Part shown: in pieces, positions 35,946 through 45,853 of the stretch | Layout of the letters: each line of letters begins with the position of its first letter | Position numbering within the stretch: position 1 is the stretch's first letter | Source of the DNA: Neorhizobium sp. | GTDB lineage: Bacteria > Pseudomonadota > Alphaproteobacteria > Rhizobiales > Rhizobiaceae | Assembly: GCA_028283725.1 (NCBI GenBank) | Contig: JAPWKC010000003.1 | Span: 496,001-560,000, forward strand | DNA length: 64,000 nucleotides | Direction: 5' to 3' | The notes under the pieces: model-generated | Databases searched by the model: none | What the model saw: the letters and a program-made list of their open reading frames with translations, nothing else | Told to the model about the DNA's origin: nothing | Position numbers and translations under genes: made by a program

Positions 35946-36206
35946 ATGCTGGCCCTGAGACCCAATTGCGAATGCTGCGACAAGGATCTTGCCCCCGACA
36001 GCCGGGAGGCGATGATCTGCACGTTCGAATGCACGTTCTGCGCCGATTGCGCCACGGATGTGCTTTCCGGCATATGCCCGAACTGCGCAGGCGAACTGGT
36101 GCGTCGTCCGGTGCGGCCGGCCGAGGCGCTGCTGCGCCATCCGGCTTCGACGGAACGGGTTCTCAAAGCCGGCGGCTGTGCTTCGTCCGGTCCATTAGCA
36201 GCTTGA
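35946..36206 (+). CDS. DUF1272 Cys-rich protein
   Basis: 86 residues. Eight Cys in a C-x2-C ... C-x3-C-x2-C-x2-C ... C-x2-C arrangement (ECCDKDLAPDS, CTFECTFCADCA, ICPNCAGELVRRP) indicate a two-site zinc ribbon/RING-like fold, the DUF1272 pattern. Function unknown. The start at 35946 is chosen because GGGAGGAA lies about 8 bases upstream; the longer frame has none. It is in the urease operon between ureA and ureB, an insertion seen in some rhizobial urease operons. Confidence 0.85.
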   Translation: MLALRPNCECCDKDLAPDSREAMICTFECTFCADCATDVLSGICPNCAGELVRRPVRPAEALLRHPASTERVLKAGGCASSGPLAA

Positions 36207-36217
36207 GGAATTGAATC

Positions 36218-36523
36218 ATGATACCTGGTGAAGTCATTGCCGCCGAAGGTGAAATCGAGCTGAATGCCGGCGCCGAGACGGTGACGATCGAAGTCTCCAA
36301 CACGGGCGACCGGCCGGTGCAGGTGGGCAGCCACTACCATTTCTTCGAGACCAATAACGGGCTCGTCTTCGATCGCGACAAGGTGCGCGGCATGCGGCTC
36401 GATATACCGGCCGGTACCGCCGTGCGTTTCGAACCCGGCCAGACGCGTCAGGTGACGCTGATCCCGCTGTCGGGCGCCCGCAAGGTCTACGGTTTCCAGC
36501 AGAAAGTGATGGGCGCGCTCTAA
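36218..36523 (+). CDS. ureB: Urease beta subunit
   Basis: 101 residues, normal length. [36 protein letters not shown] and the [16 protein letters not shown] end are diagnostic. Structural subunit without catalytic residues. Eleven bases after the DUF1272 gene, 21 bases before the LprI-like gene. Confidence 0.97.
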   Translation: MIPGEVIAAEGEIELNAGAETVTIEVSNTGDRPVQVGSHYHFFETNNGLVFDRDKVRGMRLDIPAGTAVRFEPGQTRQVTLIPLSGARKVYGFQQKVMGAL

Positions 36524-36544
36524 GCGAGCGCCGGTCATGGGAGG

Positions 36545-37006
36545 ATGTCTGCGGTGCTGAACGGGGTTGCCATATTCGCGCTGTGCGGCTGCGTTTCGCT
36601 GCTCGATGCGCCGGTGGAGACCTCAGTCGCCGGCAGGGCGCAGGTCGAGACCGTTGCGATGACACGCGATTGCGCCCAAGCCGAGACGCAGACCGACATG
36701 ACGCTCTGTGCCGGGCAGGATCTGGAACTGGCCGACAAGGCGCTCAATCAGCAATACCGGGTGACGCGCGATGCGATGCGCAAACGCGATGCCGATGCGG
36801 TGGCCGACAAAGCCGCCGGTGCCGAGGATGCGCTGGTGACAGCGCAACGTGCCTGGGTGAACTATCGCGATGCACAGTGCACCTCTTTCGGTTTCCAGGC
36901 GCATGGCGGCACAATGGAGCCGATGCTGGTGGCGCAGTGCAAGGCCGACCTTTCGCGCAACCGAACGCAGGCGTTGAAGGTGCTGGCGGACGGGGTGGGG
37001 AATTGA
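36545..37006 (+). CDS. LprI-like (DUF1311) putative lipoprotein
   Basis: 153 residues. An N-terminal hydrophobic stretch ends in a lipobox-like LCGC (Cys16), so it may be lipidated in the envelope. The mature part matches the DUF1311/LprI pattern: CAQAETQTDMTLCAGQDLEL, a central helix and AQRAWVNYRDAQC, with paired Cys. Family members include lysozyme inhibitors. It lies within the urease operon between ureB and the toxin-antitoxin pair; no role in urease is known. AGGATG context at the start is only a moderate ribosome-binding site. Confidence 0.78.
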   Translation: MSAVLNGVAIFALCGCVSLLDAPVETSVAGRAQVETVAMTRDCAQAETQTDMTLCAGQDLELADKALNQQYRVTRDAMRKRDADAVADKAAGAEDALVTAQRAWVNYRDAQCTSFGFQAHGGTMEPMLVAQCKADLSRNRTQALKVLADGVGN

Positions 37007-37131
37007 GTAGGTGCAGGACCGAGGCGCCGTGTCATCGGCATTGACGGTTCCGGTCTGACCGGCCGGTATGCCGCGTTGCGGATGTTTCTTCGGCGCCTTA
37101 CGTTGCGCCAGAAAAGTAAGGAGGTTGGGCG

Positions 37132-37386
37132 ATGGCAGATACGGCGAAAATTACGACGAAAAACCAGATCACATTGCCTGCCAATGTCAGAAAATCGCTT
37201 GGTGTTTCGACCGGTGACATGGTTGATTTCGTCCGCAACGAAGCCGGTTATTTCGAAGTGCGGGCGCGCAAATATACGTTTGCAGACCTGCGCGGAATGG
37301 TGAAACTCGACAGGCCAGTTACCGACGAGGAACTGGCGCAGTGGATCGATGATGCAAGAGCCGGTACCCGTGGGGAGGGCGAATGA
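37132..37386 (+). CDS. vapB: AbrB/SpoVT-type antitoxin
   Basis: 84 residues. The N-terminal swapped-hairpin DNA-binding domain is clear (KITTKNQITLPANVRKSLGV, GDMVDFVRNEAGYFEV). The C-terminal half (DRPVTDEELAQWIDDARAG) is the toxin-neutralising tail. TAAGGAGG lies 8 bases before the ATG. The stop overlaps the PIN toxin start (ATGA), the classic toxin-antitoxin layout. The complex probably represses its own promoter in the 125-base gap upstream, where CTTAC/GTAAG form a short inverted repeat. Confidence 0.85.
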   Translation: MADTAKITTKNQITLPANVRKSLGVSTGDMVDFVRNEAGYFEVRARKYTFADLRGMVKLDRPVTDEELAQWIDDARAGTRGEGE

Positions 37387-37793
37387 TCGGAGTCGATACC
37401 AATGTTCTTTTGCGTTGGATCGCTTCCGACGTGGTTGGCACAGATGATGCTCGGCATCAGTCGTTGATTATCGAGGATATGATCGCGGATGGCCGCGAAC
37501 CGATCTTTGTCAATCATGTCGTGCTGGCGGAAGCCGTCTGGGTTTTGCGAAGGCGGGCCGGCGTCTCCAAGCAGACTTTGATCGAGGTGATCAATGTCAT
37601 TTTGAATTCTACAAACGTGGTTGTCGATGATCGGGATACGGTCGTTGCGGCGTTCAGCGATTACGGTCGTCAACGCGGCGATTTCCCCGATCAGCTGATT
37701 GGCCAGATCAATGTAACAAAGGGCTGCCGGACAACGATGACGTTCGACAAGACCGCAGCTCAATCGTCCAATTTTTCCGAACTGACGAGGTAA
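37383..37793 (+). CDS. vapC: PIN-domain toxin (VapC-like ribonuclease)
   Basis: 136 residues. The PIN acidic set is complete: Asp5 (GVDTNVLL), Glu50 (LAEAVWVL), Asp100/Asp103 (GDFPDQLIG) and Asp122 (TFDKTA), which bind the metal ions for RNA cleavage. It overlaps its antitoxin by four bases and ends four bases before ureC. Base use is visibly less GC-rich than ureB and ureC on either side, which suggests acquisition by transfer. It looks intact. Confidence 0.85.
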   Translation: MIGVDTNVLLRWIASDVVGTDDARHQSLIIEDMIADGREPIFVNHVVLAEAVWVLRRRAGVSKQTLIEVINVILNSTNVVVDDRDTVVAAFSDYGRQRGDFPDQLIGQINVTKGCRTTMTFDKTAAQSSNFSELTR

Positions 37794-37797
37794 TTCC

Positions 37798-39507
37798 ATG
37801 CCCTACAAGATGTCCCGTGCCTCCTATGCCTCGATGTTCGGTCCGACCACCGGCGACAAGGTGCGGCTGGCCGATACCGAGCTATTCATCGAGGTGGAGA
37901 AGGATTTCACCACCTATGGGGAAGAGGTGAAATTCGGCGGCGGCAAGGTCATCCGCGACGGCATGGGCCAGAGCCAGGCGACGCGCGCCGAAGGCGCCGT
38001 CGATACCGTCATCACCAATGCGCTGATCGTCGATCATACCGGCATTTACAAGGCCGATGTCGGCCTGAAGAACGGCCGGATTCACGGTATCGGCAAGGCC
38101 GGCAACCCCGATACGCAGCCGGGCGTGACCATCATCGTCGGCCCGTCGACGGAAGCGATCGCCGGTGAAGGCAAGATCCTGACAGCCGGCGGCATGGACG
38201 CGCATATCCACTTCATCTGCCCGCAGCAGATCGAGGAAGCGCTGATGTCCGGCGTTACCTGCATGCTCGGCGGCGGCTCCGGCCCGGCGCATGGCACGCT
38301 TGCCACGACCTGCACCGGCGCCTGGCATATCGAGCGGATGATCGAAAGTTTCGACGGCTTCCCGATGAACCTTGCGCTTGCCGGCAAGGGCAATGCGGCG
38401 CTGCCGGCGCCGCTCGAAGAAATGATCCTCGCGGGCGCCTCGTCGCTGAAGCTGCATGAGGACTGGGGCACGACGCCGGCTGCCATCGACAACTGCCTCA
38501 CGGTCGCCGACCAGTATGACGTGCAGGTGATGATCCACACGGATACGCTGAACGAAAGCGGCTTCGTCGAAGATACGGTCGCCGCCATCAAGGGCCGCAC
38601 CATCCATGCCTTCCACACGGAAGGCGCCGGCGGCGGTCACGCGCCCGACATCATCAAGATCTGCGGCAACCCGAACGTCATCCCGTCATCGACCAATCCG
38701 ACGCGGCCCTATACGGTCAACACGCTGGCCGAACATCTCGACATGCTGATGGTCTGCCATCACCTGTCGCCGTCGATCCCGGAAGACATCGCCTTTGCCG
38801 AAAGCCGTATCCGCAAGGAAACGATCGCGGCGGAAGACATTCTGCACGATATCGGCGCCTTCTCGATCATCTCGTCGGACAGCCAGGCCATGGGCCGTGT
38901 CGGCGAAGTGGCAATCCGCACCTGGCAGACGGCCGACAAGATGAAGCGTCAGCGCGGCCAGTTGAAGGAAGAGACCGGCGACAACGACAATTTCCGCGTT
39001 CGTCGTTACATTGCCAAATACACGATCAACCCGGCGATCGCCCATGGCGTTTCCCACGAGATCGGCTCGGTCGAGGTCGGCAAGCGCGCCGATCTGGTGC
39101 TCTGGAACCCGGCCTTTTTCGGCGTGAAACCGGAAATGGTGCTGCTCGGCGGCTCGATCGCAGCTGCCCCGATGGGCGATCCGAATGCCTCGATCCCGAC
39201 GCCGCAGCCGATGCATTACCGCCCGATGTTTGCCGCCTATGGCAAGCTGCGCACCAGTTCCTCCGTTACCTTCGTGTCGCAGGCCTCGCTCGATTTCGGT
39301 CTGGCGGCTCGTCTCGGCGTTGCCAAGAACCTGGTTGCGGTGAAAAATGTCCGCGGCGGCATTTCCAAGGCCTCGATGATCCACAATTCGGCAACGCCGC
39401 ATGTGGAAGTCGACCCGGAAACCTATGAAGTGCGGGCCGATGGCGAGCTCCTGACCTGCCAGCCGGCAACCGAACTGCCGATGGCGCAGCGCTATTTCCT
39501 GTTCTGA
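37798..39507 (+). CDS. ureC: Urease alpha (catalytic) subunit
   Basis: 569 residues. Nickel ligands are visible: [14 protein letters not shown] (two His), the carbamylated Lys in [24 protein letters not shown], and the flap [20 protein letters not shown] with the catalytic His. Hydrolyses urea to ammonia and carbamate in the cytoplasm. It starts four bases after the vapC stop, so its translation follows the toxin gene. ureE follows 37 bases later. Confidence 0.98.
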   Translation: MPYKMSRASYASMFGPTTGDKVRLADTELFIEVEKDFTTYGEEVKFGGGKVIRDGMGQSQATRAEGAVDTVITNALIVDHTGIYKADVGLKNGRIHGIGKAGNPDTQPGVTIIVGPSTEAIAGEGKILTAGGMDAHIHFICPQQIEEALMSGVTCMLGGGSGPAHGTLATTCTGAWHIERMIESFDGFPMNLALAGKGNAALPAPLEEMILAGASSLKLHEDWGTTPAAIDNCLTVADQYDVQVMIHTDTLNESGFVEDTVAAIKGRTIHAFHTEGAGGGHAPDIIKICGNPNVIPSSTNPTRPYTVNTLAEHLDMLMVCHHLSPSIPEDIAFAESRIRKETIAAEDILHDIGAFSIISSDSQAMGRVGEVAIRTWQTADKMKRQRGQLKEETGDNDNFRVRRYIAKYTINPAIAHGVSHEIGSVEVGKRADLVLWNPAFFGVKPEMVLLGGSIAAAPMGDPNASIPTPQPMHYRPMFAAYGKLRTSSSVTFVSQASLDFGLAARLGVAKNLVAVKNVRGGISKASMIHNSATPHVEVDPETYEVRADGELLTCQPATELPMAQRYFLF

Positions 39508-39544
39508 CGCATACCCTTCTGGCGCATAACCGAAAGTCGAAGAA

Positions 39545-40093
39545 ATGGACCATATCCATTCCTACCGCCCGGCCGGCGAGATCACCGATCCGCCGGTCGA
39601 TACCGTGACACTGCCGCATGACCTGCGCCATCTGCGTCGCAAGCTCCTGCATCTGTCCAACGGCGGCATGGTGATGCTCGACCTGAAAGAAGCCGTGCTC
39701 TTCCATGACGGCGACCGGCTGGTGCTCGACAGCGGCGATACGATCGAGGTGAAGGCGGCGCCCGAAAAGCTGTTCGAAGTGCGCCCGCGCAATAGGCTGC
39801 ATCTGATCGAGCTTGCCTGGCATCTCGGCAACCGGCATCTTTCAGCGCAGATCGAGGAGGATCGCATCGTCATCCTTCGCGATCATGTGATCCGCTCGAT
39901 GCTTCAGGGGCTTGGCGCCATGGTGCTCGATATCGAGGAGCCGTTCCAGCCGGCGCGCGGGGCTTATCATGCGCATGGCGGGCAGTCGCATGGGCATGAG
40001 CAACATTCCCACGATCATCACGGTCACGATCATCACGGTCATGATCACCATGATCACGCTGGTCATGACCACTCCCACCATTCGCATGACTGA
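39545..40093 (+). CDS. ureE: Urease nickel metallochaperone UreE
   Basis: 182 residues. The N-terminal part is the UreE peptide-binding domain ([20 protein letters not shown]), followed by the metal-binding domain ([20 protein letters not shown], the paired His). The C-terminal about 40 residues are extremely His-rich, more than 20 His with Asp and Gly, suited to nickel storage. The coding DNA of the tail is a degenerate CATGATCAC-type repeat. Delivers nickel to the UreDFG complex. Confidence 0.95.
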   Translation: MDHIHSYRPAGEITDPPVDTVTLPHDLRHLRRKLLHLSNGGMVMLDLKEAVLFHDGDRLVLDSGDTIEVKAAPEKLFEVRPRNRLHLIELAWHLGNRHLSAQIEEDRIVILRDHVIRSMLQGLGAMVLDIEEPFQPARGAYHAHGGQSHGHEQHSHDHHGHDHHGHDHHDHAGHDHSHHSHD

Positions 40094-40099
40094 GCGCGG

Positions 40100-40819
40100 A
40101 TGAGCGACGGCATGGATATGTCCTGCGCCTCCTTGTCGCCGGGTGCTGTTGCTCCCGCCGGCAGCACGCAGGCGCTGCTGCGCCTGATGGCATGGCTCTC
40201 GCCGGCCTTTCCGATCGGCGGCTTTGCCTATTCGGGCGGACTGGAGCGGGCGGTGCATGACCGGCTGGTGGCAAGCGCATCGGGCCTGACGGACTGGCTC
40301 TCGACGCTGATGGGCCATGGTGCGCTGTGGAACGACGGCGTGCTTCTTTGCGAAGGATGGCGTTGCCATGCCGACCAGGCCGGGCTTGCCAGTGCCTGTG
40401 AACTCGGCCTGGCGCTGGCCGGCTCTGCCGAACGGCATGCGGAAACGCTGTCGCTCGGGCGTGGCTTTGCTTCTGCCGCTGCCGCATGGCCGGCGGATGT
40501 GTTTGGGCTTCTGCCGAAGGACGTGCCGTTTCCGGTTGCGGTCGGCGCTATCGCTGCCGCCCACGGCGTCGGGCTCGATCAGGCGCTTGCCGCCTATCTT
40601 CACGCGGCCGTGTCGCAGGCCGTCTCGGCGGCGATCCGGCTCGGCGTCTGCGGGCAGGCCGATGGGCTCGGCGTGCTGGCCGCGCTTGAGACCCGGATCG
40701 AACAGCTTGCGGCGCGGGCATCGGCGCTGACGCTCGACGATCTCGGTGGCGCTACGGTGCAGGCCGAGATTTCCTCGCTCCGGCACGAGACACAGCATTC
40801 CCGGCTTTTCCGCAGCTGA
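40100..40819 (+). CDS. ureF: Urease accessory protein UreF
   Basis: 239 residues, all helical. LLRLMAWLSPAFPIGGFAYS and the conserved LSLGRGFASA, HGVGLDQALAAYLHAAVSQA and SSLRHETQHSRLFRS end identify UreF. It bridges UreD and UreG during nickel insertion. The ATG at 40100 starts six bases after ureE; ATG 40112 is a possible alternative. Confidence 0.94.
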   Translation: MSDGMDMSCASLSPGAVAPAGSTQALLRLMAWLSPAFPIGGFAYSGGLERAVHDRLVASASGLTDWLSTLMGHGALWNDGVLLCEGWRCHADQAGLASACELGLALAGSAERHAETLSLGRGFASAAAAWPADVFGLLPKDVPFPVAVGAIAAAHGVGLDQALAAYLHAAVSQAVSAAIRLGVCGQADGLGVLAALETRIEQLAARASALTLDDLGGATVQAEISSLRHETQHSRLFRS

Positions 40820-40862
40820 TCGCGGGACTAAGCTGCTCCTATACGATTGAAAGGATCTTGAG

Positions 40863-41474
<612 letters not shown>

Positions 41475-41528
41475 GCCTCGCGCCTGCCCGTCAGGCAGAA
41501 AGATCGTTCGCGATCGAGAAAAAAAGAT

Positions 41529-41560
41529 GAGGCCGGTGACCCCCACTTGTCACCGGCCTC
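41529..41560. terminator. Bidirectional hairpin between ureG and the Crp/Fnr gene
   Basis: GAGGCCGGTGAC (41529-41540) pairs perfectly with GTCACCGGCCTC (41549-41560), 8-base loop. The left side is preceded by AAAAAAAG, which on the minus strand gives a T run, so it fits best as terminator for the convergent minus-strand regulator and may also protect the ureG transcript. Confidence 0.8.
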
Positions 41561-41676
41561 CATCCCGCCGACCGCTCGTCAGTACCGGGCGGCGGGGCGC
41601 AAGTTCGTCCGCAGCGTCAAACGGAAGAACCCGCGAAGGGATCGGGCGGCCTTCGCCTGCCCGTGGTAAAATCGTG

Positions 41677-42363
41677 TCAGAAGTCGCGCAGCGCCTGCAC
41701 GTCTCCCACCTGGATCATTCTTCCGCGCACGGTAACACCCGTCTTGCGCAGGCTGGAAAAGGCGCGCGACAGTGCCTCGGGCGCCAGGCCGAGCTTGCCG
41801 GCCAGAAGGTTCTTCTGGAAGGGAAGCCTGATTGCCGCCTGTCCGTCATCGACGGGGCAGAGGCTTGCCAGATATTGCGCCACACGCTGCGGCGCTGTGA
41901 ACAGCCGGTCGTTGGCGACGCAATCCATCGTGGTGATCAGGTCGCGCGAGAGGGAGGCCATGACGGCACGGGCAACTTCCGCCTGTTCCGCCGCCAGCTT
42001 GCGCACGGTCGCCATGTCGAAGCGCGCCAGCGTCGCGTTCTCGGCCGTCTGGGCGTGGAACGGGTAGGGGCCATCGGCATAGAGAAGGCATTCGGCGAAG
42101 GTATCGCCCGGCGCGCAGATGCGGATATCGGCCTCGCGCCCGTCCTTGTTCAACCGGTAAAGCCTGACATAGCCGCCAAGCACGCAGTAGAAGGCTTCGG
42201 CCGGATCGCCGGTGCGAAAGACCTGCCGGCGCGCCGGCAGACTGACGATCGTCATCGTCTGCATCATGCTGACGGTCAATGCAGGGCTCAGGCCCTGTAG
42301 AAACCGCGTCTTCATCAGGACCGCCCGGTCCCGGCTGTTCAGCTTGGTGTTGTCGTTGATCAT
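41677..42363 (-). CDS. Crp/Fnr-family transcription regulator
   Basis: 228 residues. The cyclic-nucleotide-binding-like beta-roll covers about 20-130 (VSLPARRQVFRTGDPAEAFY, GGYVRLYRLNKDGREADIRI, FAECLLY). The C-terminal winged helix lies at about 155-225 with recognition helix LGLAPEALSRAFSSLRKTGV. No N-terminal Cys cluster is present, so it is not an oxygen-sensing FNR. The start at 42363 is chosen for the GAGGAGG about 9 bases upstream; a longer frame to 42447 lacks one. It is convergent with the urease operon and precedes the RND genes on the same strand. Effector and targets unknown. Confidence 0.85.
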   Translation of the reverse strand: MINDNTKLNSRDRAVLMKTRFLQGLSPALTVSMMQTMTIVSLPARRQVFRTGDPAEAFYCVLGGYVRLYRLNKDGREADIRICAPGDTFAECLLYADGPYPFHAQTAENATLARFDMATVRKLAAEQAEVARAVMASLSRDLITTMDCVANDRLFTAPQRVAQYLASLCPVDDGQAAIRLPFQKNLLAGKLGLAPEALSRAFSSLRKTGVTVRGRMIQVGDVQALRDF

Positions 42364-42511
42364 CTCCGCCACCTCCTCGCTCAGTGCCCGTCGGATGTTT
42401 GTTCGATGGGGAGACGATAACAGGTCGCGGGCCGCTGCCTTTGACATCGATCAACCGCTGTCATGCGGTTGCCTTTTTTCTCAAGCGGTGCCGGATGGCG
42501 CGAAGACGGCG

Positions 42512-45500
42512 CTATTCGGCGGGCGATGGCGGCAGGCGCAGGACACGGCCGCCGGCCTGTGCGCCGGGTGCGCCATACTTGTCGTCGGAACGGCGGTCCG
42601 GTCCGTTAAACCGCTCCTCCAGCGTTTCGATACGGCCCTCGCTGTCGCGGCTGCGGCGGGAGAGTTCCTCCGCCGAAAACGTCTCGCCTTCCTCTTCCTT
42701 TTTGCCGACCATACGGCCGAAGAGACGACCCATGAGACGCGAGAGATCGTCCATGATCAGGAAGAAGGACGGCACGACGACGAGCGACAGAACCGTCGAG
42801 ACGATGATGCCGCCAATGACGGCGATTGCCATCGGGGCGCGGAAGGAGCCGCCTTCGCCGACACCGAGTGCAGATGGCAGCATGCCGGCCGACATGGCAA
42901 TCGAGGTCATGATGATCGGGCGGGCGCGCTTGCGGCCCGCTTCCACCATCGCGTGGACCCGTTCCATACCATGGCGTTTCATCTCGATGGCGAAATCGAC
43001 GAGCAGGATGGCGTTCTTCGTCACGATGCCCATCAGCATGAGGATGCCGATCAGGACAGGCATGGAGAGGGCATTGCCGGTGACGATCAGCGCCACCGCG
43101 ACCCCGCCGATCGCAAGCGGCAGCGAGAAGAGAATGGTGAAGGGCTGAATGACGTCCTTGAACAGCAGGATCAGCACGACGAGAACCAGAAGCAGGCCCA
43201 TCAGCATGGCCTTGCCGAAATTGGCGACCATTTCGGCCTGGACCTTGGCGTCGCCGCCGGCGGCAAGATGGACAGTCTTCGGCAGGTCGGTCTCGGCGAC
43301 GATGCGCTTGAACTCGGCCGTCGAGGTGTCGAGCGCTGTGCCATAGGGCACGTCGGAGCCGATCGCGACCACACGGTTGCGGTTGTTGCGCTTGATCGAG
43401 CTTGGACCTTCCGAATAGTCGATATCCGCAATCGAGTAGAGCGGAACCGTGCCGTTTGCGGCAGTCTTGATCTTCAGCGCCCGGATGGCGTTCAAATCCC
43501 GGCGGACATCGAGGGAAAGCTGGACGCGGATCGGGATCTGCCGGTCATCCAGCGAGATCTTCGTCAGCTGCGCGTCGATATCGCCGATCGTGGCGACGCG
43601 CACGGTTTCGGAAATCTGCTGCGGGGTGATACCGAGCCGGGCGATCTGATCCTTGTGCGGGCGGATCTGCAGTTCCGGGCGGGGCAGCGCGCCATCGGAG
43701 GAGACGTTGGCAAGGATCGGCGATGCGCGCAGGCGCGATTCCAGCAGACTGACGGCCTCGTTCAGATCCTGTTCGTTCGACGACAGGAAGTTGAACGACA
43801 GGTCGCGCTCGGCGCGGTCGTTGACCTTGGAGATCCGCACGTCGGGAATGTCGCGCACGGCGCCGAAGATATCGGTCTCGACATCCCATTGCGGCCTTGT
43901 GCGGCCGTTTTCCTGCATCTTCGGAATGAACTGGCCGATCAGCGGCAGGCGGCCGAGGCCCTTGTTGACCAGCGTCTTCACCAGCGAATGGTCGATATTG
44001 CCGAGGATGACGCGGACGGTGGCGCGGCGCAGTTCGAGATCGCCCTTGGGCGAGGCGCCGCCAAGAACGAAGACGCTCTGCACCCCGTCGATGCCGCGCA
44101 CGGCATTGTAGATGCGATCGGTGGTCGATGCCGTCTCTTCGAGCGAGGCGTTCGGGGGCAGTTCCACCGAGAGCACGACGCGGGAGGAATCGTCCGGCGG
44201 CATGAAGCTGCCGGGCACTTTCGACAGAAGGAACATCGAGCCGACGAGAAAGCCGATGGCAGCCAGCATCGTGGCATAGCGCCAGTACCATCTGCGCGTC
44301 GTGCCGGTGACGAGCCTCGTATAGGCGCGCATCAGCGCACCGTCATTGTCCTCATGGTCTTCCCTGCCGTCTTCGGCGCGCATCAGATAAGCGGCCATCA
44401 GCGGCGTGATGAGGCGGGCGACGGCCAGCGAGAAGAAGACCGAGAAGGCGACCGTGAGGCCGAACTGGATGAAATACTGGCCCGGAATGCCCGGCATGAA
44501 CGAGACTGGCACGAAGACGGCGATGATGGTGAAGCTCGTCGCGATCACCGCAAGGCCGATTTCGTCGGCCGCCTCCAAGGCGGCGCGATAGGGCGTCTTG
44601 CCCATCTTGATATGGCGGGCGATGTTTTCGATCTCGACGATCGCGTCATCCACCAGAATGCCGGTCGCCAGCGTCAGGGCCAGAAACGAGACGAGGTTAA
44701 GCGAGAAACCCATCTGGTTCATGATCCAGAAGGTCGGGATGGCCGAAAGCGGCAGCGCCACGGCGGCGATCAGCGTCGCGCGCCAGTTGCGCAGGAAGAG
44801 GAAGACGACGATGACGGCAAGCAACGAGCCTTCCATCAGCGTGTGAAGGGCGGCCTCGTAATTGCCGTAGGTGAAATAGACCGAGTCATCGACCATTTCG
44901 ATCGCGACGTCGGGATGGGCGTTCCGCAGGTCGCCAAGCGAAGTGGCGACGGTTTCGGCAACCGAGACCTCGCTTGCGCCCTTGGCGCGGAAGACGGCAA
45001 AGGTGACGGCCGGCGCGCCGTTGAAGCGCGAGAAGGACTTCGGCTCCTCATAGGTATCGGTGACGGTGCCCAATTCGGAGAGCTTGACGAAGCGACCGTT
45101 GGCCAGCGTGATCGTGGTATCGGCAAGCTGGGCGACGTTGCGGGCATCGCCGAGCGTGCGGATCGTCTGCTCGTTGCCGCCCACCTGACCGCGGCCGGAG
45201 CCGAGATCGACGTTGACGCTGCGCAGCTGGCTGTTCACGTCGGCGGCGGTAATGCCGTAGGCGTCGAGCCGGCCGGGATTGAGCGAGACATGCACTTCGC
45301 GGTCGGAGCCGCCGTAGCGGTCGATGCGGCCGATGCCGGGCTGGCCTTGCAGGGCGCGTTTTACCGTATCGTCGACGAACCACGACAGCTCCTCGAGCGT
45401 CATGTTGGGGGAGGAGACAGCGAAGGTCTGGATCGCCTGCCCCTCGACATCCACCTTGCTGACGATCGGTTCCTCGATGCCGGCAGGAAGCGTGCTGCGG

Positions 45501-45844
45501 ATCTTGTCGATCGCATCCTTGGTGTCCTGCACCGCCTCCTGGGTCGGCTTTTCGATGCGGAAGACGATGGTCGTCAGGGACTGGCCGTCGGTGACGGTCG
45601 ACTGGATCTCATCGATGCCGCTGATCGAGGCGACCGCATCCTCGACCTCCTTTGTCACCTGCGCTTCGAGCTCGGATGGCGAGGCGCCGCTCTGGGTGAC
45701 GGTGATTGCCACGACCGGAACGTCGATATTCGGAAAACGGGTGATCGGCAGCTTGTAGAAGGCCTGCACGCCCATCAGGACAAGAAGCGCGAAGGCCAGA
45801 AGCGGGGCTATCGGATTGCGGATCGACCAGGCGGAAAAGTTCAT
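42512..45844 (-). CDS. RND multidrug efflux transporter (AcrB-like)
   Basis: 1110 residues. Twelve-helix HAE1/ACR layout with two large periplasmic loops. Hallmarks: N-terminal RNPIAPLLAFALLVLMGVQA, FPNIDVPVVAITVTQSGASP, TM4 proton-relay Asp pair in LATGILVDDAIVEIENIARH and a late helix with MGIVTKNAILLVDFAIEMKR. The C-terminal about 80 residues are polar and cytoplasmic (GKKEEEGETFSAEELSRRSR). Exports drugs or toxic compounds by proton antiport with the membrane-fusion protein encoded immediately upstream; an outer-membrane factor is not in the window. Confidence 0.95.
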   Translation of the reverse strand: MNFSAWSIRNPIAPLLAFALLVLMGVQAFYKLPITRFPNIDVPVVAITVTQSGASPSELEAQVTKEVEDAVASISGIDEIQSTVTDGQSLTTIVFRIEKPTQEAVQDTKDAIDKIRSTLPAGIEEPIVSKVDVEGQAIQTFAVSSPNMTLEELSWFVDDTVKRALQGQPGIGRIDRYGGSDREVHVSLNPGRLDAYGITAADVNSQLRSVNVDLGSGRGQVGGNEQTIRTLGDARNVAQLADTTITLANGRFVKLSELGTVTDTYEEPKSFSRFNGAPAVTFAVFRAKGASEVSVAETVATSLGDLRNAHPDVAIEMVDDSVYFTYGNYEAALHTLMEGSLLAVIVVFLFLRNWRATLIAAVALPLSAIPTFWIMNQMGFSLNLVSFLALTLATGILVDDAIVEIENIARHIKMGKTPYRAALEAADEIGLAVIATSFTIIAVFVPVSFMPGIPGQYFIQFGLTVAFSVFFSLAVARLITPLMAAYLMRAEDGREDHEDNDGALMRAYTRLVTGTTRRWYWRYATMLAAIGFLVGSMFLLSKVPGSFMPPDDSSRVVLSVELPPNASLEETASTTDRIYNAVRGIDGVQSVFVLGGASPKGDLELRRATVRVILGNIDHSLVKTLVNKGLGRLPLIGQFIPKMQENGRTRPQWDVETDIFGAVRDIPDVRISKVNDRAERDLSFNFLSSNEQDLNEAVSLLESRLRASPILANVSSDGALPRPELQIRPHKDQIARLGITPQQISETVRVATIGDIDAQLTKISLDDRQIPIRVQLSLDVRRDLNAIRALKIKTAANGTVPLYSIADIDYSEGPSSIKRNNRNRVVAIGSDVPYGTALDTSTAEFKRIVAETDLPKTVHLAAGGDAKVQAEMVANFGKAMLMGLLLVLVVLILLFKDVIQPFTILFSLPLAIGGVAVALIVTGNALSMPVLIGILMLMGIVTKNAILLVDFAIEMKRHGMERVHAMVEAGRKRARPIIMTSIAMSAGMLPSALGVGEGGSFRAPMAIAVIGGIIVSTVLSLVVVPSFFLIMDDLSRLMGRLFGRMVGKKEEEGETFSAEELSRRSRDSEGRIETLEERFNGPDRRSDDKYGAPGAQAGGRVLRLPPSPAE

Positions 45845-45853
45845 CGTCTGACC

